The notes beneath the pieces are model-generated. The model worked only from the letters and a program-made list of their open reading frames with translations. It was not told the DNA's origin and did not search any database. From Niabella ginsenosidivorans (GTDB lineage: Bacteria > Bacteroidota > Bacteroidia > Chitinophagales > Chitinophagaceae), in NCBI RefSeq assembly GCF_001654455.1, contig NZ_CP015772.1:3658001-3722000 (forward strand): 64,000 nucleotides of DNA. Direction: 5' to 3'. Both the position numbers and the translations under genes were made by a program. Below are positions 61,870 to 64,000 of the stretch, piece by piece. Within the stretch, counting starts at the first letter, position 1. The number at the start of each line of letters is the position of its first letter.

Positions 61870-62054
61870 TAGAAATTTTAGGTTTAAAAAACATTTCATT
61901 CACAAAATGTCTGCCAAATTAAGGCTAAATAAACCTCTTTTGCTCAAAAAAGCAACTTTTTTTGACAATTTCAAAAAGACAGGCAATGCACAGACATAAT
62001 AAACCTATGCCTTTCAGGCAGGTAAAGAATACGCAGAAAGAGAAAAACGGGGGT

Positions 62055-62315
62055 CTACAGGGGTTGAGCGCCTTCGATCAGTACAGTTGTTTTGTTGTTC
62101 AGCACTTCAGCAAAACCACCCTGGATCTGGAAGAAAACAGCGTCACCGTTCAGGCGGTCTTTCAGGATCTTTAACCGGCCCTGCTGCAAAGCAGCGATCA
62201 TAGGGGCATGCTTATCCAGCACCTCAAAAGAACCGGAAATGCCAGGCATCTGCACGCCGTAAACATCACCGCTGTAGATTTTTTTTCGGGGGTTAATATT
62301 TCTAATTGCATACAA
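62055..62315 (-). CDS. atpC: F1 ATP synthase epsilon subunit, apparent N-terminal frameshift
   Basis: The frame reads KKIYSGDVYGVQMPGISGSFEVLDKHAPMIAALQQGRLKI to the stop, the typical N-terminal beta-sandwich of the inhibitory epsilon subunit. The in-frame start is TTG at 62315. However, an ATG at 62311 in the next frame encodes MQLEILTPEKK, the expected N-terminus of Bacteroidota AtpC. The two frames meet in an A8 tract (minus strand; 62279-62286): nine A would fuse them. As written, the conserved first strand is lost. It follows atpD by 76 bp. Confidence 0.85.
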   Translation of the reverse strand: MYAIRNINPRKKIYSGDVYGVQMPGISGSFEVLDKHAPMIAALQQGRLKILKDRLNGDAVFFQIQGGFAEVLNNKTTVLIEGAQPL

Positions 62316-62321
62316 TCTGAA

Positions 62322-62391
62322 AATTTGAAAATTTGAAAATTGATAATGAAAATATGCCCTTTTTAAATCAGCACATCTTCAAATTTTCAAA

Positions 62392-62393
<2 letters not shown>
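62322..62393. repeat. 16-bp perfect inverted repeat between atpD and atpC
   Basis: AATTTGAAAATTTGAA (62322-62337) and TTCAAATTTTCAAATT (62378-62393) are exact reverse complements, 40 nt apart. One arm overlaps the atpD stop codon and the other lies 6 nt upstream of the TTG start of atpC. The sequence is the TTTGAAAA-type simple repeat found between genes in Bacteroidota. Confidence 0.75.
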
Positions 62394-63906
<1,513 letters not shown>

Positions 63907-63919
63907 TTATTTGAGGCTG

Positions 63920-63927
63920 CAAAAGTA
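63920..63927 (-). promoter_or_regulatory. -7 box of atpD
   Basis: Minus-strand TACTTTTG, a perfect TAnnTTTG match, 34 bp before the ATG. It is the same octamer as upstream of atpG. Confidence 0.6.
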
Positions 63928-64000
63928 AGGTTTATCGCTATAATAAACACTTTCCGATCAAGAATTATTAATAAGCTGTGGAAAAATGCTTAAATATCTC

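Overview
This 64 kb window comes from a chromosome of a Bacteroidota bacterium, most likely family Chitinophagaceae (Niabella-like; the family is inference from protein character). The evidence is four complete SusC/SusD pairs, a gldK-gldL-gldM-gldN type IX secretion and gliding cluster, Bacteroidota -7 promoter boxes (TAnnTTTG), few clear Shine-Dalgarno sites, and many short secreted or lipoprotein genes of lineage-restricted families. I saw no transposase, prophage, CRISPR array, rRNA or convincing tRNA.

Layout. 0-9.4 kb: fused alpha/beta 2-oxoacid dehydrogenase E1, a rhamnose-mutarotase-like protein, a lipocalin-like lipoprotein, a cupin, a convergent manA-pyrF pair, YraN, a lipoprotein, XerD and a DUF2911/TPR protein. 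9.4-17 kb: DUF6263-like protein, S9 (DPP IV-like) peptidase, small envelope proteins and a large M16 peptidase. 17-26.5 kb: TetR regulator, lysA, scpB with a long acidic tail, a lone atpG, a phosphodiester-glycosidase protein, an HTH protein, a polytopic membrane protein and a DUF3467 protein, with REP-like repeats between genes. 26.6-36.5 kb: two tandem susC-susD operons. 37-40 kb: folD, queE and an M42 aminopeptidase, transcribed the other way. 40-49.7 kb: two more susC-susD operons. 50-57 kb: nth, a 5'-truncated HicB-type antitoxin, a metzincin-type protein, a histidine kinase followed by an NlpE-like lipoprotein, a frameshifted yqgE, DUF4197 and RDD proteins. 56.5-62 kb: gldKLMN plus a fifth beta-barrel gene. 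62-64 kb: atpD-atpC.

How the genes relate. The four SusCD pairs are TonB-dependent importers, but no glycoside hydrolase, sulfatase, anti-sigma or ECF-sigma gene lies beside them, so their substrates cannot be read from context. GldKLMN forms the periplasmic ring and inner-membrane motor of the type IX system. ATP synthase genes are split: atpD-atpC at one end and an isolated atpG 40 kb away.

Most notable observations: (1) atpC and yqgE each look one base short of their expected reading frame, which is either sequence error or real slippage or decay; (2) four genes have a perfect -7 box only 4-7 nt before the start codon, implying leaderless or nearly leaderless mRNAs; (3) a perfect 22-bp palindrome with a LacI-type centre lies just upstream of one susC; (4) a truncated, toxin-less HicB relic is bracketed by diverged direct repeats belonging to a wider family of intergenic repeats; (5) terminators abut the start codons of xerD and lysA; (6) a decayed hydrolase C-terminus lies at 10.3 kb. 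I did not find a clearly new multi-gene system.
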